Part shown: piece after piece, positions 18,028 to 29,968 of the stretch
Layout: every line of letters begins with the position of its first letter
How positions within the stretch are numbered: position 1 is the first letter of the stretch
Source: Capnocytophaga catalasegens
GTDB taxonomy: Bacteria; Bacteroidota; Bacteroidia; Flavobacteriales; Flavobacteriaceae
DNA: 64,000 nt
Direction of reading: 5' to 3'
Assembly: GCF_026005215.1 (NCBI RefSeq)
Contig: NZ_BPMA01000028.1
Span: 1 to 64,000, forward strand
Translations under genes and position numbers: made by a program
The notes under the pieces: generated by a model
Told to the model about the DNA's origin: nothing
What the model saw: only the letters and a program-made list of their open reading frames with translations
Databases searched by the model: none

Positions 18028-19425
18028 ATGAGAATAATTGTTATTTTTTTTACTATTTTTTTAGTTTCTTGCAAAACACATATTGAGGTTGATAACAAAA
18101 TTAAAGTTAGTCATAAATATCCACTATACTTTGAAAGAGCAGGTCAAGTGTGGATACCCATTTCTACTAATTATCTTCCTGAAGGAAATATGCAGCAAGT
18201 AGAAGAATACTTCAAGCGTTTTTCAGAGAATGGAGGTAATTCAATGCGAATTTGGATCAGTACTGAATTTCTGGAAATAGAAGATACAACAGCAGGTAAT
18301 TATAGTGAAGAAAAATTCAGCCGTATAAGTCAATTATTGAAATATGCAGAAAAATATGGTATTTACATTAAATTTACATTACAACACATCCGTACTATTA
18401 GCAAAACAATTCACCCAAACGAGAATTGGGCAAATAGTCAAGCGTTGAGTAGTCAATTTAAAAATATTGATGAATATGTCAATACCATAAGAGGAAAAAA
18501 TTCATACCTTAAAAGAGCTAAAGCGCTATCCGACCGATACAAAGACCATAAATATATTTACGGTTGGGAATTATGGAACGAAATGGATGCCGTTGTTGAT
18601 GACCCGAGTTGGAAAAATTTCACTCCGATCATAATTGATTCATTAAAACACATTTTTCCTGATAAACTCATTACACAATCTTTGGGAAGTATGCATGCTC
18701 CATATATGGAGGAGCATTACCTCTCTCTTTCCAAAATTGCTCAAAATGATTTTCTATCCATTCACAGATACTTAGACCAAGGTAACAAATGGGGGCAATA
18801 TGATATTGTCAAAGGACCAATAGACCTTTTGATATCTGATGCGATAGAGAAAGGGCTTCTTTTAACAAAAAGTAATATGAAACCTGTAATAATAAATGAA
18901 ATAGGAGCTGTAGAGCCCAATCACTTAGGTGCTTTCAATTTATATAAAAAAGATACGAAAGGCGTTTTGCTTCATGATTTTATTTTTACTCCTTTTTTCT
19001 GTGGAAGTGCAGGTTCAGGAAATACTTGGCATTGGAATCATTACATAGAACCTATGAATCTGTGGTTCCATTTTCAGCGTTTTAAAACAGCGATTGAAGG
19101 ATTTGACCCAATAAAAGAAAGATGCAGACCTTTTCGTTTTGAACACGATAATGTGAGATGTTATGGTTTAAAAGGCAAGAATAAAACCATCATTTGGTGT
19201 CGAGATGCTACCAATAACTGGAAAACAGAACTTCAAGATGAAATACCTGCCCAAACTAAAACGAACTTTACGTTTTCTTTAACTGATTTGGTGAATGTTA
19301 AATATAATCACTACAATCTATATAATCCTTGGACAGACCAATGGACAAACAATTTACCAATTAAAAATGGGAAAATTGTTGTTCCTAATTTTTTACGCTC
19401 AATTATTGTTGTATTAGAAAATTAA
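18028..19425 (+). CDS. GH5-like TIM-barrel glycoside hydrolase, lipoprotein
   Basis: Putative endo- or exo-beta-glycosidase of clan GH-A. It starts 12 bp after the previous gene with a good GGAGG ribosome site (AATCGGAGGATTT). Lipobox LVSC is followed by KTHIEV, with no acidic export signal, so it probably faces the periplasm. Barrel strands carry NSMRIWIS (strand 2), YGWELWNEMD with acid/base E185, LSIHRYLDQG and VIINEIGAVEP with nucleophile E291. A C-terminal beta-domain (NVRCYGLKGKNKTIIWCRDA...) is common in mannanase-like GH5 relatives. Its 465 residues are normal. It probably trims products of the GH16 enzymes. The exact GH5 subfamily is not assignable by eye. Confidence 0.78.
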   Translation: MRIIVIFFTIFLVSCKTHIEVDNKIKVSHKYPLYFERAGQVWIPISTNYLPEGNMQQVEEYFKRFSENGGNSMRIWISTEFLEIEDTTAGNYSEEKFSRISQLLKYAEKYGIYIKFTLQHIRTISKTIHPNENWANSQALSSQFKNIDEYVNTIRGKNSYLKRAKALSDRYKDHKYIYGWELWNEMDAVVDDPSWKNFTPIIIDSLKHIFPDKLITQSLGSMHAPYMEEHYLSLSKIAQNDFLSIHRYLDQGNKWGQYDIVKGPIDLLISDAIEKGLLLTKSNMKPVIINEIGAVEPNHLGAFNLYKKDTKGVLLHDFIFTPFFCGSAGSGNTWHWNHYIEPMNLWFHFQRFKTAIEGFDPIKERCRPFRFEHDNVRCYGLKGKNKTIIWCRDATNNWKTELQDEIPAQTKTNFTFSLTDLVNVKYNHYNLYNPWTDQWTNNLPIKNGKIVVPNFLRSIIVVLEN

Positions 19426-19516
19426 TACAACTGAATTGAAATAGAGATAAAATTATATGTTATTATTTTCATCTGTATTCATTTTTGTAAAAATTTTTAA
19501 CAATCATATAAACTGA

Positions 19517-22618
<3,102 letters not shown>

Positions 22619-22654
22619 TTTAGTTTTCTAACAAATTATTCTTATTGTTTCATT

Positions 22655-22691
22655 ATAAAGATTTTTTTTCAAATTGAAAAAAAATCTTTAT
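22655..22691. promoter_or_regulatory. Perfect 37-bp palindrome upstream of the sensor-regulator gene
   Basis: Two 18-bp arms (22655-22672 and 22674-22691) around one central A are exact reverse complements, reading ATAAAGAT8CAA on the left. It lies 37 bp after the lacZ stop and overlaps the candidate promoter of the regulator. It could be a bidirectional intrinsic terminator (A/T-rich, ends in TTTAT) or an operator. Confidence 0.7.
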
Positions 22692-22696
22692 CTTTG
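22689..22696 (+). promoter_or_regulatory. Candidate -7 element TATCTTTG for the hybrid sensor gene
   Basis: Matches the Bacteroidota -7 consensus TAnnTTTG, 25 bp before the ATG at 22722. A weak -33 (TTTC, 22667-22670) lies 18 bp upstream, inside the palindrome. It suggests the regulator is transcribed separately from the enzymes. Confidence 0.55.
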
Positions 22697-22721
22697 TTGA
22701 AAATCTTTCAAAGTTTCATTT

Positions 22722-25700
22722 ATGAAAAATATTTTTTTCATAGCAAACCTATTTTTTTCTCTTTCACTTCTGTCGCAAGAATTGTCATATTTGACTCATA
22801 TTACTACCCGCAATGGATTATCTAATAGCGAAATAACAAGCATTTTTCAAGACTCCAAAGGTTTTATGTGGTTTGGGACAGACGATGGTTTGAATAAGTT
22901 TGATGGCTATGATATTACCATTTACAAATATAATCCACAGGTATCTAATACGATAGGAGGAAATTCGATTCGTTGTCTATTTGAAGATAGTCAAAGAAAC
23001 CTTTGGATTGGTTTAAAAGGCGATGGACTTAGCAGATTAAATTTGCAAACAGGTGAGTTCAAAACTTACAAAAATAAAAAAGGTAGTAACAGTCTGAGTT
23101 ACAACGATGTATCAGGAATTGTAGAAGACGAAGCAGGAATGATTTGGATTTCTGTCGATAGAGGCGGATTAGATATGCTCAATCCGCAAACAGAAGAATT
23201 CACTCATTATGACATTCAAGACAAAAGCACTTCTTTGCCACTGAATAATGCCTTGACAGGAATCGTAGCTTTGAATGATATTTTAATTTTAAGTTCGTGG
23301 GGAGGTGGTATTTATTGTTTTGATAAGAAAGAAAAAAGATTTCATTTACACCCTTACTGGAATTCAGGCAAAACAGATAAAGAATTATGCAACCATATTT
23401 TTAAAATTTATAAAGATGGAGAGGAAAACATTTGGGTTTGGTCAGCACATAACGGACTTTATATGCTCAATGAAAGAAACAAGGAATATAAACAATATGA
23501 CATTTGTAAAATTGGTGGAGATTGCCAAAACACCATCAATATTCGATCTGTTTCTGATGACGGAAAAAATAATTTATGGATAGTAACTGACAAAGGTATA
23601 AAAATACTCAACAAAAAAACGAATACAATAACTGATTTTGAAAATCCTATCATTAGAAACGAAAGTTTATATTATATATACAAAGATAATTCAGACCTAA
23701 TATGGCTTAGCTCTTCTTCGGGAATTTATTATTTCAGCCCAGTTGCTCCTCAGTTTAAAGAACTGGAAATAAATAATTTTCTTTCAGAAAAACAAGTAAT
23801 GTCTGTACTTAAAGATAGTAAAAATAATATCTGGGTTGGCGGACTTAATAACCTTGAAATAATTAGCCCTGAGAAAAAATCAATTGGAAAAATTTACAGC
23901 AAAAACTCTTCTCTATATCAGGCTATTTGTGAAGATATTGAAGGCAACATCTGGATAGGAAATTATTCTAATAATTTGATAAAATACAATCCTCATAATG
24001 ATTCTTTTTCCCAAATCACAATTCCTTCGCCTACGGGGACAACCTATACCTATCGAAATGTATATGATATAAAGATAGACTGGAATAACTCTCTTTGGCT
24101 TGCTACTGAATTGGGTGCTATCAATTACAATCCTGATACAAAGGTATTTACATCGCTTTTTGAAAGTAAAAATATTATCTACCCTGAGGATAAAACTCGG
24201 GTCATTCACAGAGACCAAGAGATGCTACTATGGGTAGGCACTGAAAGAGGTTTAAAACTCTACACACGCGATTTAGTTCTGAAAAAAATATATACTACAA
24301 GCGAAAATCAGTCCAAATCTCTATCAAATGATTTTATAACAGCCATTCTTGAAGACAAAGATGGCATTCTGTGGATAGGGACCAAGGGTGGGCTTCATCG
24401 TTTTGACAAAAAAACACAAGAATTTGAACTCATTCGACGTAATAATACTCAATATGCTGACCCTATCTTTGGTTTAGCCCAAGATAATCAAGGAAATCTC
24501 TGGATGACTACTCCTTCGCAATTGCTAAAATATAATATAAAAGAGCAGAAATTTTGGATTTTCAACGAATATGACGGATTACAAGACCAAGGTTTTCTTC
24601 TGAACGCCTTCACACAAGCCAAAGATGGTGAACTGCTTATTGGGGGTAAAAACGGACTCAATAGGTTTTATCCGAACAAACTAACGATGAATCAAACAAA
24701 ACCAAAAGTTGTCATTTCAGATTTTCAAATTTTCAATCATTCTATAAAACCGGAAAAAAATGGAATACTCACCAAGTTAATTGACCAGACTTCTGAAATA
24801 AAGATAAAACACTCACAATCAGTCATTTCATTCAAATTTTCAGCACTAAATTACAAAGCCTCTTCCAAAAATCAATATGCCTATATGCTCGAAGGGTTTG
24901 ATAACAACTGGATTTATACCTCACAACGTATTGCAACCTATACCAACTTAGATTCGGGCGAATATGTTTTCAAAGTAAGAGCCTCAAACAATGACGGTAT
25001 TTGGAATGAAGCTCCCACCACTATAAAACTAATTATAACTCCGCCTTTTTGGAAAAGCAAATTTGCTTATCTGTTATATTTACTAATGGCTTTGGGTATT
25101 GTTGTACTTATTGTAAGATACTACACTGAAAAAGAAAGAGATAAACAAAATATACGAATTTCACAATTAGAAGCCTTGCGAATGTATGAAATAAACGAAA
25201 TGAAAACTAAGTTTTTTTCTAATATTTCACACGAATTTAAAACTCCCTTGTCGTTAATTATTGGACCTTTAAATCAGATAATTGAAGAAGATTCTATTTC
25301 AGTAGAGTATAAAAATCGATATAATATGAAAATGATGCTCCGTAATGCTCAAAAACTAATGCGACTTATAAATCAATTATTAGATTTTAGAAAATTAGAA
25401 AAAAACAAATTGGAGCTTGATTTACAATACGACGATGTGGTAAAATTCATCAAAAATGTAAGCGAAACCTTCTCATACCTTGCTTTGGAAAAACAAATTC
25501 AATATAACATCAGAAGTACAATTCCTGCCCTATGGATGCCGTTTGATTCTGACAAATTGGACAAAATTCTCTACAATCTTATTGGTAATGCTTTCCAATA
25601 TACACCTGAGAAAGGAAGTATTTCAGTGCTTATTTCTGTAACAACTCAAAATGAAAACAAGTATTTGCAGATAAAAATTTCTGATACTGGCATCGGAATA

Positions 25701-26762
25701 TCAGCCGAAGAGAAAAAACTATTATTTACTATTTTTTCACAAGGAGAACGGCAAAAACTAATGCGTAACGAAGGCTCTGGGCTAGGACTTGCCTTTACCA
25801 AAGACCTAATCGATTTGCATAAAGGATATATTGAAGTAGAAAGTGAAATAAACCAAGGCGCTACTTTTTCTGTGCTTTTACCTATCGAAAATGTACCTCA
25901 ATTACACGATGAAAATTCAATTACTTTGCAACAAATTGACTCTTCTTCTACAAAAACAAATACAACTGAAAAAGAAATTATTAAAGATGCCAATGAAGAA
26001 ATTATTTTGGTTATTGAAGATAATGATGATATGCGTGATTATATCAAAAGTATTCTCTCTGATGAATTTAAGGTAATACTTGCCCGTGACGGAGAAGAAG
26101 GAATCGATAGAGCTATCAATTACATTCCTGACCTTATTGTGTCAGATATTATGATGCCTAAACGCGACGGAATTTCGATGGTAAAAGAGCTTAAAAACAA
26201 CGAAAAAACCAATCATATTCCAATCATTTTACTTACTTCGCTTGACAAAGAATCGCAAATTGTAGAAGGGTATAACTTGGGTGTAGAAGATTATATCACA
26301 AAACCTTTTTCGGCAAAAATTCTTACAAAAAGAATTCAAAATATATTAGCATCACGTGAAAAACTATGGGAACTATACAACACAACCAGCGATATCAACG
26401 TTTATAAAAAGAAACTCGCTGGTAATCCCTGGAAGGAAGAGTTTATCGAAAAGATAAGTGAAATAATAATGACTCATATCAGTGAAGCAGAATTCAGCAT
26501 TGAAGTGTTAGCCTCTGACTTGAATATGAGTGTGAATCAGTTATTTAGAAAAGTAAAAGCCATTATGAACACAACACCTTACAATGTTATTTTACAAATA
26601 CGAATGACACAAGCTGCCTTATTGCTTCAGGATAGCGATTTGAATATTTCTGAAATTGCTTTCCGAGTAGGCTATCAAGAGTTATCTAATTTCAGTAGAG
26701 CTTTCAAAAAGTTTCATGGAAAATCCCCAAGAGACTACATCAAAAATAAATCAAAAATATGA
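22722..26762 (+). CDS. Hybrid two-component system sensor/regulator (HTCS)
   Basis: One-protein glycan sensor and transcription activator of 1346 residues, spanning the inner membrane. After a signal (ends LLSQ), residues about 25-690 form two beta-propellers of two-component-regulator repeats (GFMWFGTDDGLNKFDG, GILWIGTKGGLHRFDK and others). A Y_Y_Y domain follows (about 690-770), then a membrane segment at about 775-800 (AYLLYLLMALGIVVLIVRYY). The kinase has phospho-acceptor H837 in SNISHEFKTPLSL and an ATPase domain with GSGLGLAFTKDLIDLH. The receiver has phospho-acceptor D1142 (IVSDIMMPKRDG). A C-terminal AraC helix-turn-helix (IAFRVGYQELSNFSRAFKKFHGKSPRDY) ends the protein. It most likely binds a locus-derived oligosaccharide and activates the upstream operon. 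Confidence 0.96.
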   Translation: MKNIFFIANLFFSLSLLSQELSYLTHITTRNGLSNSEITSIFQDSKGFMWFGTDDGLNKFDGYDITIYKYNPQVSNTIGGNSIRCLFEDSQRNLWIGLKGDGLSRLNLQTGEFKTYKNKKGSNSLSYNDVSGIVEDEAGMIWISVDRGGLDMLNPQTEEFTHYDIQDKSTSLPLNNALTGIVALNDILILSSWGGGIYCFDKKEKRFHLHPYWNSGKTDKELCNHIFKIYKDGEENIWVWSAHNGLYMLNERNKEYKQYDICKIGGDCQNTINIRSVSDDGKNNLWIVTDKGIKILNKKTNTITDFENPIIRNESLYYIYKDNSDLIWLSSSSGIYYFSPVAPQFKELEINNFLSEKQVMSVLKDSKNNIWVGGLNNLEIISPEKKSIGKIYSKNSSLYQAICEDIEGNIWIGNYSNNLIKYNPHNDSFSQITIPSPTGTTYTYRNVYDIKIDWNNSLWLATELGAINYNPDTKVFTSLFESKNIIYPEDKTRVIHRDQEMLLWVGTERGLKLYTRDLVLKKIYTTSENQSKSLSNDFITAILEDKDGILWIGTKGGLHRFDKKTQEFELIRRNNTQYADPIFGLAQDNQGNLWMTTPSQLLKYNIKEQKFWIFNEYDGLQDQGFLLNAFTQAKDGELLIGGKNGLNRFYPNKLTMNQTKPKVVISDFQIFNHSIKPEKNGILTKLIDQTSEIKIKHSQSVISFKFSALNYKASSKNQYAYMLEGFDNNWIYTSQRIATYTNLDSGEYVFKVRASNNDGIWNEAPTTIKLIITPPFWKSKFAYLLYLLMALGIVVLIVRYYTEKERDKQNIRISQLEALRMYEINEMKTKFFSNISHEFKTPLSLIIGPLNQIIEEDSISVEYKNRYNMKMMLRNAQKLMRLINQLLDFRKLEKNKLELDLQYDDVVKFIKNVSETFSYLALEKQIQYNIRSTIPALWMPFDSDKLDKILYNLIGNAFQYTPEKGSISVLISVTTQNENKYLQIKISDTGIGISAEEKKLLFTIFSQGERQKLMRNEGSGLGLAFTKDLIDLHKGYIEVESEINQGATFSVLLPIENVPQLHDENSITLQQIDSSSTKTNTTEKEIIKDANEEIILVIEDNDDMRDYIKSILSDEFKVILARDGEEGIDRAINYIPDLIVSDIMMPKRDGISMVKELKNNEKTNHIPIILLTSLDKESQIVEGYNLGVEDYITKPFSAKILTKRIQNILASREKLWELYNTTSDINVYKKKLAGNPWKEEFIEKISEIIMTHISEAEFSIEVLASDLNMSVNQLFRKVKAIMNTTPYNVILQIRMTQAALLLQDSDLNISEIAFRVGYQELSNFSRAFKKFHGKSPRDYIKNKSKI

Positions 26763-26851
26763 TTTTATATCAATTCTACAAAATTTTTATCAAATATTTG
26801 ATTACAAAAATACTTTATAAAGAGCTGTTTTAGCGTTTGTTACAAAAAAAT

Positions 26852-26872
26852 ATTCTTCGAAGGATTTTTTTT
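26852..26872 (+). terminator. Candidate intrinsic terminator after the sensor-regulator gene
   Basis: Short stem ATTCT/AGGAT (one T-G wobble) with a TCGA loop, followed by a run of T, about 90 bp after the HTCS stop. The stem is short, so this is tentative. A 14-bp palindrome ATCAAATATTTGAT at 26789-26802 lies between and is unexplained. Confidence 0.45.
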
Positions 26873-26981
26873 GATAAAAAAATAGTAATTTTACACCCAA
26901 ATTTTCTTATGAATAAAACTTTTTTTGCTTTTGTTTTTTGGTTAAAAGTAAAAAAATAATACACTAATAAACTGATACATA

Positions 26982-28388
26982 ATGAGTTGCAATAATTGCA
27001 CAACACATACAAATAACGCATCGAAACCTGCTAAAGGCTGTAAAAATCACGGAACTTGCTCAACTGATAACTGTAACAAACTATCTGTTTTCGACTGGTT
27101 AGCCAATATTTCACTTCCTTCGGGACAAGAAAAATTCGATTGTGTGGAAGTTCGTTTCAAAAATAGCCGTAAAGAATTTTTTAGAAATACCGAGAAATTA
27201 CCTTTGCAAATGGGCGATGTTGTTGCCACAGAAGCACAATCGGGACATGATGTAGGCGTTGTTACCCTTACAGGCGAATTGGTTCGCGTACAAATGCAAA
27301 AGAAAAAGAGCAATCCGCTGAATCCGAACCTTCCCAAAATATACCGAAAAGCCAATCAAAAAGATATTGAAATATGGCAAGAAGCTCGCCAACGAGAAGA
27401 AATTGTACAAAAAAAATCAAGAGAACTGGCCATAGCATTGGGTTTAGAAATGAAAATATCTGATGTAGAATTTCAGGGAGATGGCTCAAAGGCAACGTTT
27501 TATTACACTGCCGAAAACCGCGTTGATTTTCGCCAACTAATTAAAGATATGGCAAGAGAATTTTCTACTCGTATCGAAATGAGACAAATTGGTTTTCGGC
27601 AAGAAGCTGCTCGATTAGGTGGTGTGGGTTCATGTGGGCGTGAATTGTGTTGCTCTACATGGCTAACCGATTTTCGTTCAGTTACTACTGCCGCTGCTCG
27701 TTATCAACAATTATCACTCAATCCACAGAAATTAGCAGGACAATGTGGCAAACTCAAATGCTGTTTGAACTACGAACTTGACTCATATTTGGACGCTTTA
27801 AAAGATTTTCCAAAAACAGAAATTAAACTTCATACTGAAAAAGGTATTGCCTCTTGCCAAAAAGTTGATATTTTCAAACGCTTAATGTGGTTTGTATACG
27901 ATGATGATTTCATCAATTGGCATAAACTAACCGTAGAACAAGTAAAAGAAATTCAAGCACTTAACGAAGCTAAAAAACCTGTATTAAGTTTGGAAGAATA
28001 CACACAAGTGCTCACCGAAGTAGAACCCACGCTTGACTTTAAAGATACTGTAGGACAAGAGAGTCTTACCCGATTTGACACTCCAAAAGTCAAGAAAAAA
28101 AGAGGTAAAAAGAAAGCAAATAACGGACAATCTTCTACCAATGATATTCTAAAAGATAATTCAGAGACTAAAATTTCTGAAAATCAAACAAAACATCTTG
28201 ATGATAAAAACAAATCAAACAAGCAAAAAGAAAAATTCTGGAATCAGAAAAATTCTTCAAATTCTGCAGTAGAATCACAAAATTCAATACAACAAAAACC
28301 AAAAAATACAAACAAATTCAAAAAGCGTTTTCCTCAAAAAAACGTTCCTCAAAATCAGCATAAAAAATCAAAAGAAACCAAAGAATGA
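26982..28388 (+). CDS. ricT: PSP1-domain protein, RicT (YaaT)-like
   Basis: Cytoplasmic PSP1-domain protein related to Bacillus RicT, part of an iron-sulfur-containing regulatory complex. Residues about 40-310 hold the PSP1 core, with the conserved cysteine signatures GSCGRELCCSTWL and AGQCGKLKCCLNYELDSY. Two features depart from the minimal family. One is a Cys-rich N-terminus with six Cys in the first 32 residues (C3, C6, C20, C25, C30 region). The other is a long Lys/Asn/Gln-rich, probably disordered tail from about residue 370. The stop overlaps the gldH start by 4 bp (ATGA), so translation is coupled. The tie to gliding genes is known in Flavobacteriia; its role there is not established. 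Confidence 0.85.
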   Translation: MSCNNCTTHTNNASKPAKGCKNHGTCSTDNCNKLSVFDWLANISLPSGQEKFDCVEVRFKNSRKEFFRNTEKLPLQMGDVVATEAQSGHDVGVVTLTGELVRVQMQKKKSNPLNPNLPKIYRKANQKDIEIWQEARQREEIVQKKSRELAIALGLEMKISDVEFQGDGSKATFYYTAENRVDFRQLIKDMAREFSTRIEMRQIGFRQEAARLGGVGSCGRELCCSTWLTDFRSVTTAAARYQQLSLNPQKLAGQCGKLKCCLNYELDSYLDALKDFPKTEIKLHTEKGIASCQKVDIFKRLMWFVYDDDFINWHKLTVEQVKEIQALNEAKKPVLSLEEYTQVLTEVEPTLDFKDTVGQESLTRFDTPKVKKKRGKKKANNGQSSTNDILKDNSETKISENQTKHLDDKNKSNKQKEKFWNQKNSSNSAVESQNSIQQKPKNTNKFKKRFPQKNVPQNQHKKSKETKE

Positions 28389-28864
28389 GATTTTTAATAC
28401 CTATTTTATTCGGTTTTTTAAACCTTTCATGCGAGCAACGCATTCTTTACGAAGAGTATGTTTCGTTGCCTTATGGTTGGCACGAAAACAAGCCTATTTT
28501 ATTTCGTTATCAGACAACTGACACACTTTCTAAACATCATTTGTATATTATGCTACGCAATGATGAACAATATCCGTATAGCAATATTTTTTTAATCACC
28601 AAAATGGAAACACCTGATAACAAAATAGTTACAGATACATTAGAATACGAAATGGCTTCACCCGATGGGAAATGGCTCGGCGAAGGTATGTCTATAAAAG
28701 AAAGTAAACTTTGGTATAAAGAAAATGTTATTTTTCCTTCAAAAGGAACATATACATTTTCTATCGAACAAGCCGACCGCTCTATTGGGCAGAACAAAGG
28801 AGTTGAAAATCTGCAAGGAATTCTTGAAGTAGGCTTACAGATTGAAAAAGCTACAAAAAAATAA
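28385..28864 (+). CDS. gldH: Gliding motility lipoprotein GldH
   Basis: A 159-residue lipoprotein needed for Bacteroidota gliding and linked to type IX secretion. Signal MRFLIPILFGFLNLSC with lipobox NLSC is followed by EQRILYEEYVSLP, without the acidic export motif seen in the surface lipoproteins here, which fits a periplasmic-facing position. The body carries WLGEGMSIKESKLWYKENVIFPSKGTYTF in the GldH C-terminal half, and the length is normal. It overlaps ricT by 4 bp, as in other Flavobacteriia, and ends at a bidirectional terminator. The gene predicts that the cell belongs to a gliding or T9SS-bearing lineage. Confidence 0.88.
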   Translation: MRFLIPILFGFLNLSCEQRILYEEYVSLPYGWHENKPILFRYQTTDTLSKHHLYIMLRNDEQYPYSNIFLITKMETPDNKIVTDTLEYEMASPDGKWLGEGMSIKESKLWYKENVIFPSKGTYTFSIEQADRSIGQNKGVENLQGILEVGLQIEKATKK

Positions 28865-28886
28865 ATTCCCTACTGAGGGAATTTAT
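28861..28886. terminator. Bidirectional terminator between gldH and nanA
   Basis: Perfect 11-bp stem ATAAATTCCCT / AGGGAATTTAT around ACTG, with A-rich flank on one side and T-rich on the other. It sits where the two genes converge and overlaps the last codons and stop of nanA. Confidence 0.85.
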
Positions 28887-29793
28887 TACATCTTTCAAAA
28901 AAGTTAATTGCTTCTAAGTCTTTTTTAAGTTGTTGTTCTTCTTGGTCTGTAATGTTTTGAAAAGGCGTTCTATTGGGACCTAAATCAAGCCCAATAAGTT
29001 TCATAATACGCTTACCTCCTACTATATTTCCTCTATATTTCACAATTACATTGATTACTTCTTGCGAGAAATTTTGAAGTTCGCGCGCTTTTTCCAAATC
29101 ACCTTTTTCCCACGCCTGAATAATTCCAACCAAGTTACGCCCATTATAGTTGGTCGTTCCTCCGATACCACCTTGTGCGCCTCCCATAGCAAGACAGGGA
29201 AGAATAGTTTCATCTTGCCCATGTAGCATATCGTATTTACCATTTTTGTACAAACGGCATTGATTATATTCGTAAAGGCTTTGGTAAGTATATTTAATTC
29301 CAGCGAAATTATCAATACGCCCATCGACCGCTTGTAAAAGTGCTAACATTGACAAATACACACCATTAAAAGCAGGAATATGATAGAAATAAAAAGGCAA
29401 AGAAGGTGCTCCTGAGGCTATTTCTTCACAATATTTGACCAATTCTTCAATGCGTCCTACTTTAGGAAACGGAGAAGCCATTGCTCCAATTCCAAAAGCG
29501 CCTATTTGTTGGGCATGTTGCGCCAATACCTGGCTTGATTTTACACACGTGCTTCCCACATGCACAATTACTTTAAAATCTTTCGGAGAATATTCCACCC
29601 ATTTTTCAGCAAGCCTCATACGTTCCTCATCGGTAAGCATATACCCTTCGCCTGAAGAACCATTGATAAAAACACCTTTCAAGCCATTGTTAATGAGTAA
29701 CTTAATATATTTTTCTATAGGTTGATAATTTACTTCTCCATTTGAATAAAAAGGTGTAAATGGAGCATTGATGAGACCTTTTATTTTTTCCAT
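28870..29793 (-). CDS. nanA: N-acetylneuraminate lyase (sialic acid aldolase)
   Basis: Splits N-acetylneuraminate into N-acetylmannosamine and pyruvate in the cytoplasm. DHDPS/NAL-family TIM barrel of 307 residues. Carboxylate-binding GSSGEGYMLTDEER, catalytic Tyr in YFYHIPAFNG and Schiff-base Lys in FAGIKYTYQSL are all present. The start is the ATG at 29793 (MEKIKGLINAPF); an upstream alternative would run through the promoter. A consensus promoter lies 22 bp upstream. No other sialic-acid genes (nanE, nanT, sialidase) are adjacent, so the pathway is scattered. The gene fits a host-glycoprotein feeder that releases sialic acid. Dihydrodipicolinate synthase is the main alternative, but the motifs favour the lyase. 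Confidence 0.88.
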   Translation of the reverse strand: MEKIKGLINAPFTPFYSNGEVNYQPIEKYIKLLINNGLKGVFINGSSGEGYMLTDEERMRLAEKWVEYSPKDFKVIVHVGSTCVKSSQVLAQHAQQIGAFGIGAMASPFPKVGRIEELVKYCEEIASGAPSLPFYFYHIPAFNGVYLSMLALLQAVDGRIDNFAGIKYTYQSLYEYNQCRLYKNGKYDMLHGQDETILPCLAMGGAQGGIGGTTNYNGRNLVGIIQAWEKGDLEKARELQNFSQEVINVIVKYRGNIVGGKRIMKLIGLDLGPNRTPFQNITDQEEQQLKKDLEAINFFERCNKFPQ

Positions 29794-29814
29794 TCTTTTA
29801 GTTTTTATGTCCGA

Positions 29815-29845
29815 CAAAGATACAAATATTTTTATGATAATCAAA
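29815..29845 (-). promoter_or_regulatory. nanA promoter
   Basis: Reading the minus strand: TTTG (29845-29842), 19-bp spacer, TATCTTTG (29822-29815), then 21 bp to the ATG. This is an ideal Bacteroidota promoter. A palindrome TGATAATCA (29835-29843) overlaps the -33 box and may be an operator. Confidence 0.8.
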
Positions 29846-29880
29846 AAAATATTCTTTTTTATTTATATATAATAAATTAT

Positions 29881-29898
29881 TGATAATCAAAAGAATAT
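29881..29898. repeat. Direct repeat with palindromic core in the nanA-globin divergent region
   Basis: TGATAATCAAAAGAATAT here matches 29835-29852 at 17 of 18 bases. Each copy begins with the palindrome TGAT-A-ATCA. The spacing is 46 bp. A further TGATAATCA lies at 49004-49012. These may be binding sites for one regulator. Confidence 0.5.
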
Positions 29899-29919
29899 GA
29901 ATTTATTAAAAAAATTTAT

Positions 29920-29950
29920 TTTGCTTTTCAAAAAATAAATAATACTTTTG
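29920..29950 (+). promoter_or_regulatory. Promoter of the globin-cupin pair
   Basis: TTTG (29920-29923), 19-bp spacer, TACTTTTG (29943-29950), 18 bp before the ATG at 29969. Good consensus match. Confidence 0.75.
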
Positions 29951-29968
29951 TATCTTATTTTATTCCAA

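Noticed and set aside
22655-22691. Palindrome read as an insertion-sequence end
   Set aside because: No transposase, target duplication or partner copy is seen; a regulatory or terminator role is simpler.
26909-26959. 16-codon frame (MNKTFFAFVFWLKVKK) upstream of ricT
   Set aside because: Could be a leader peptide, but there is no attenuator structure tied to it, and random short frames are common in A/T-rich DNA.
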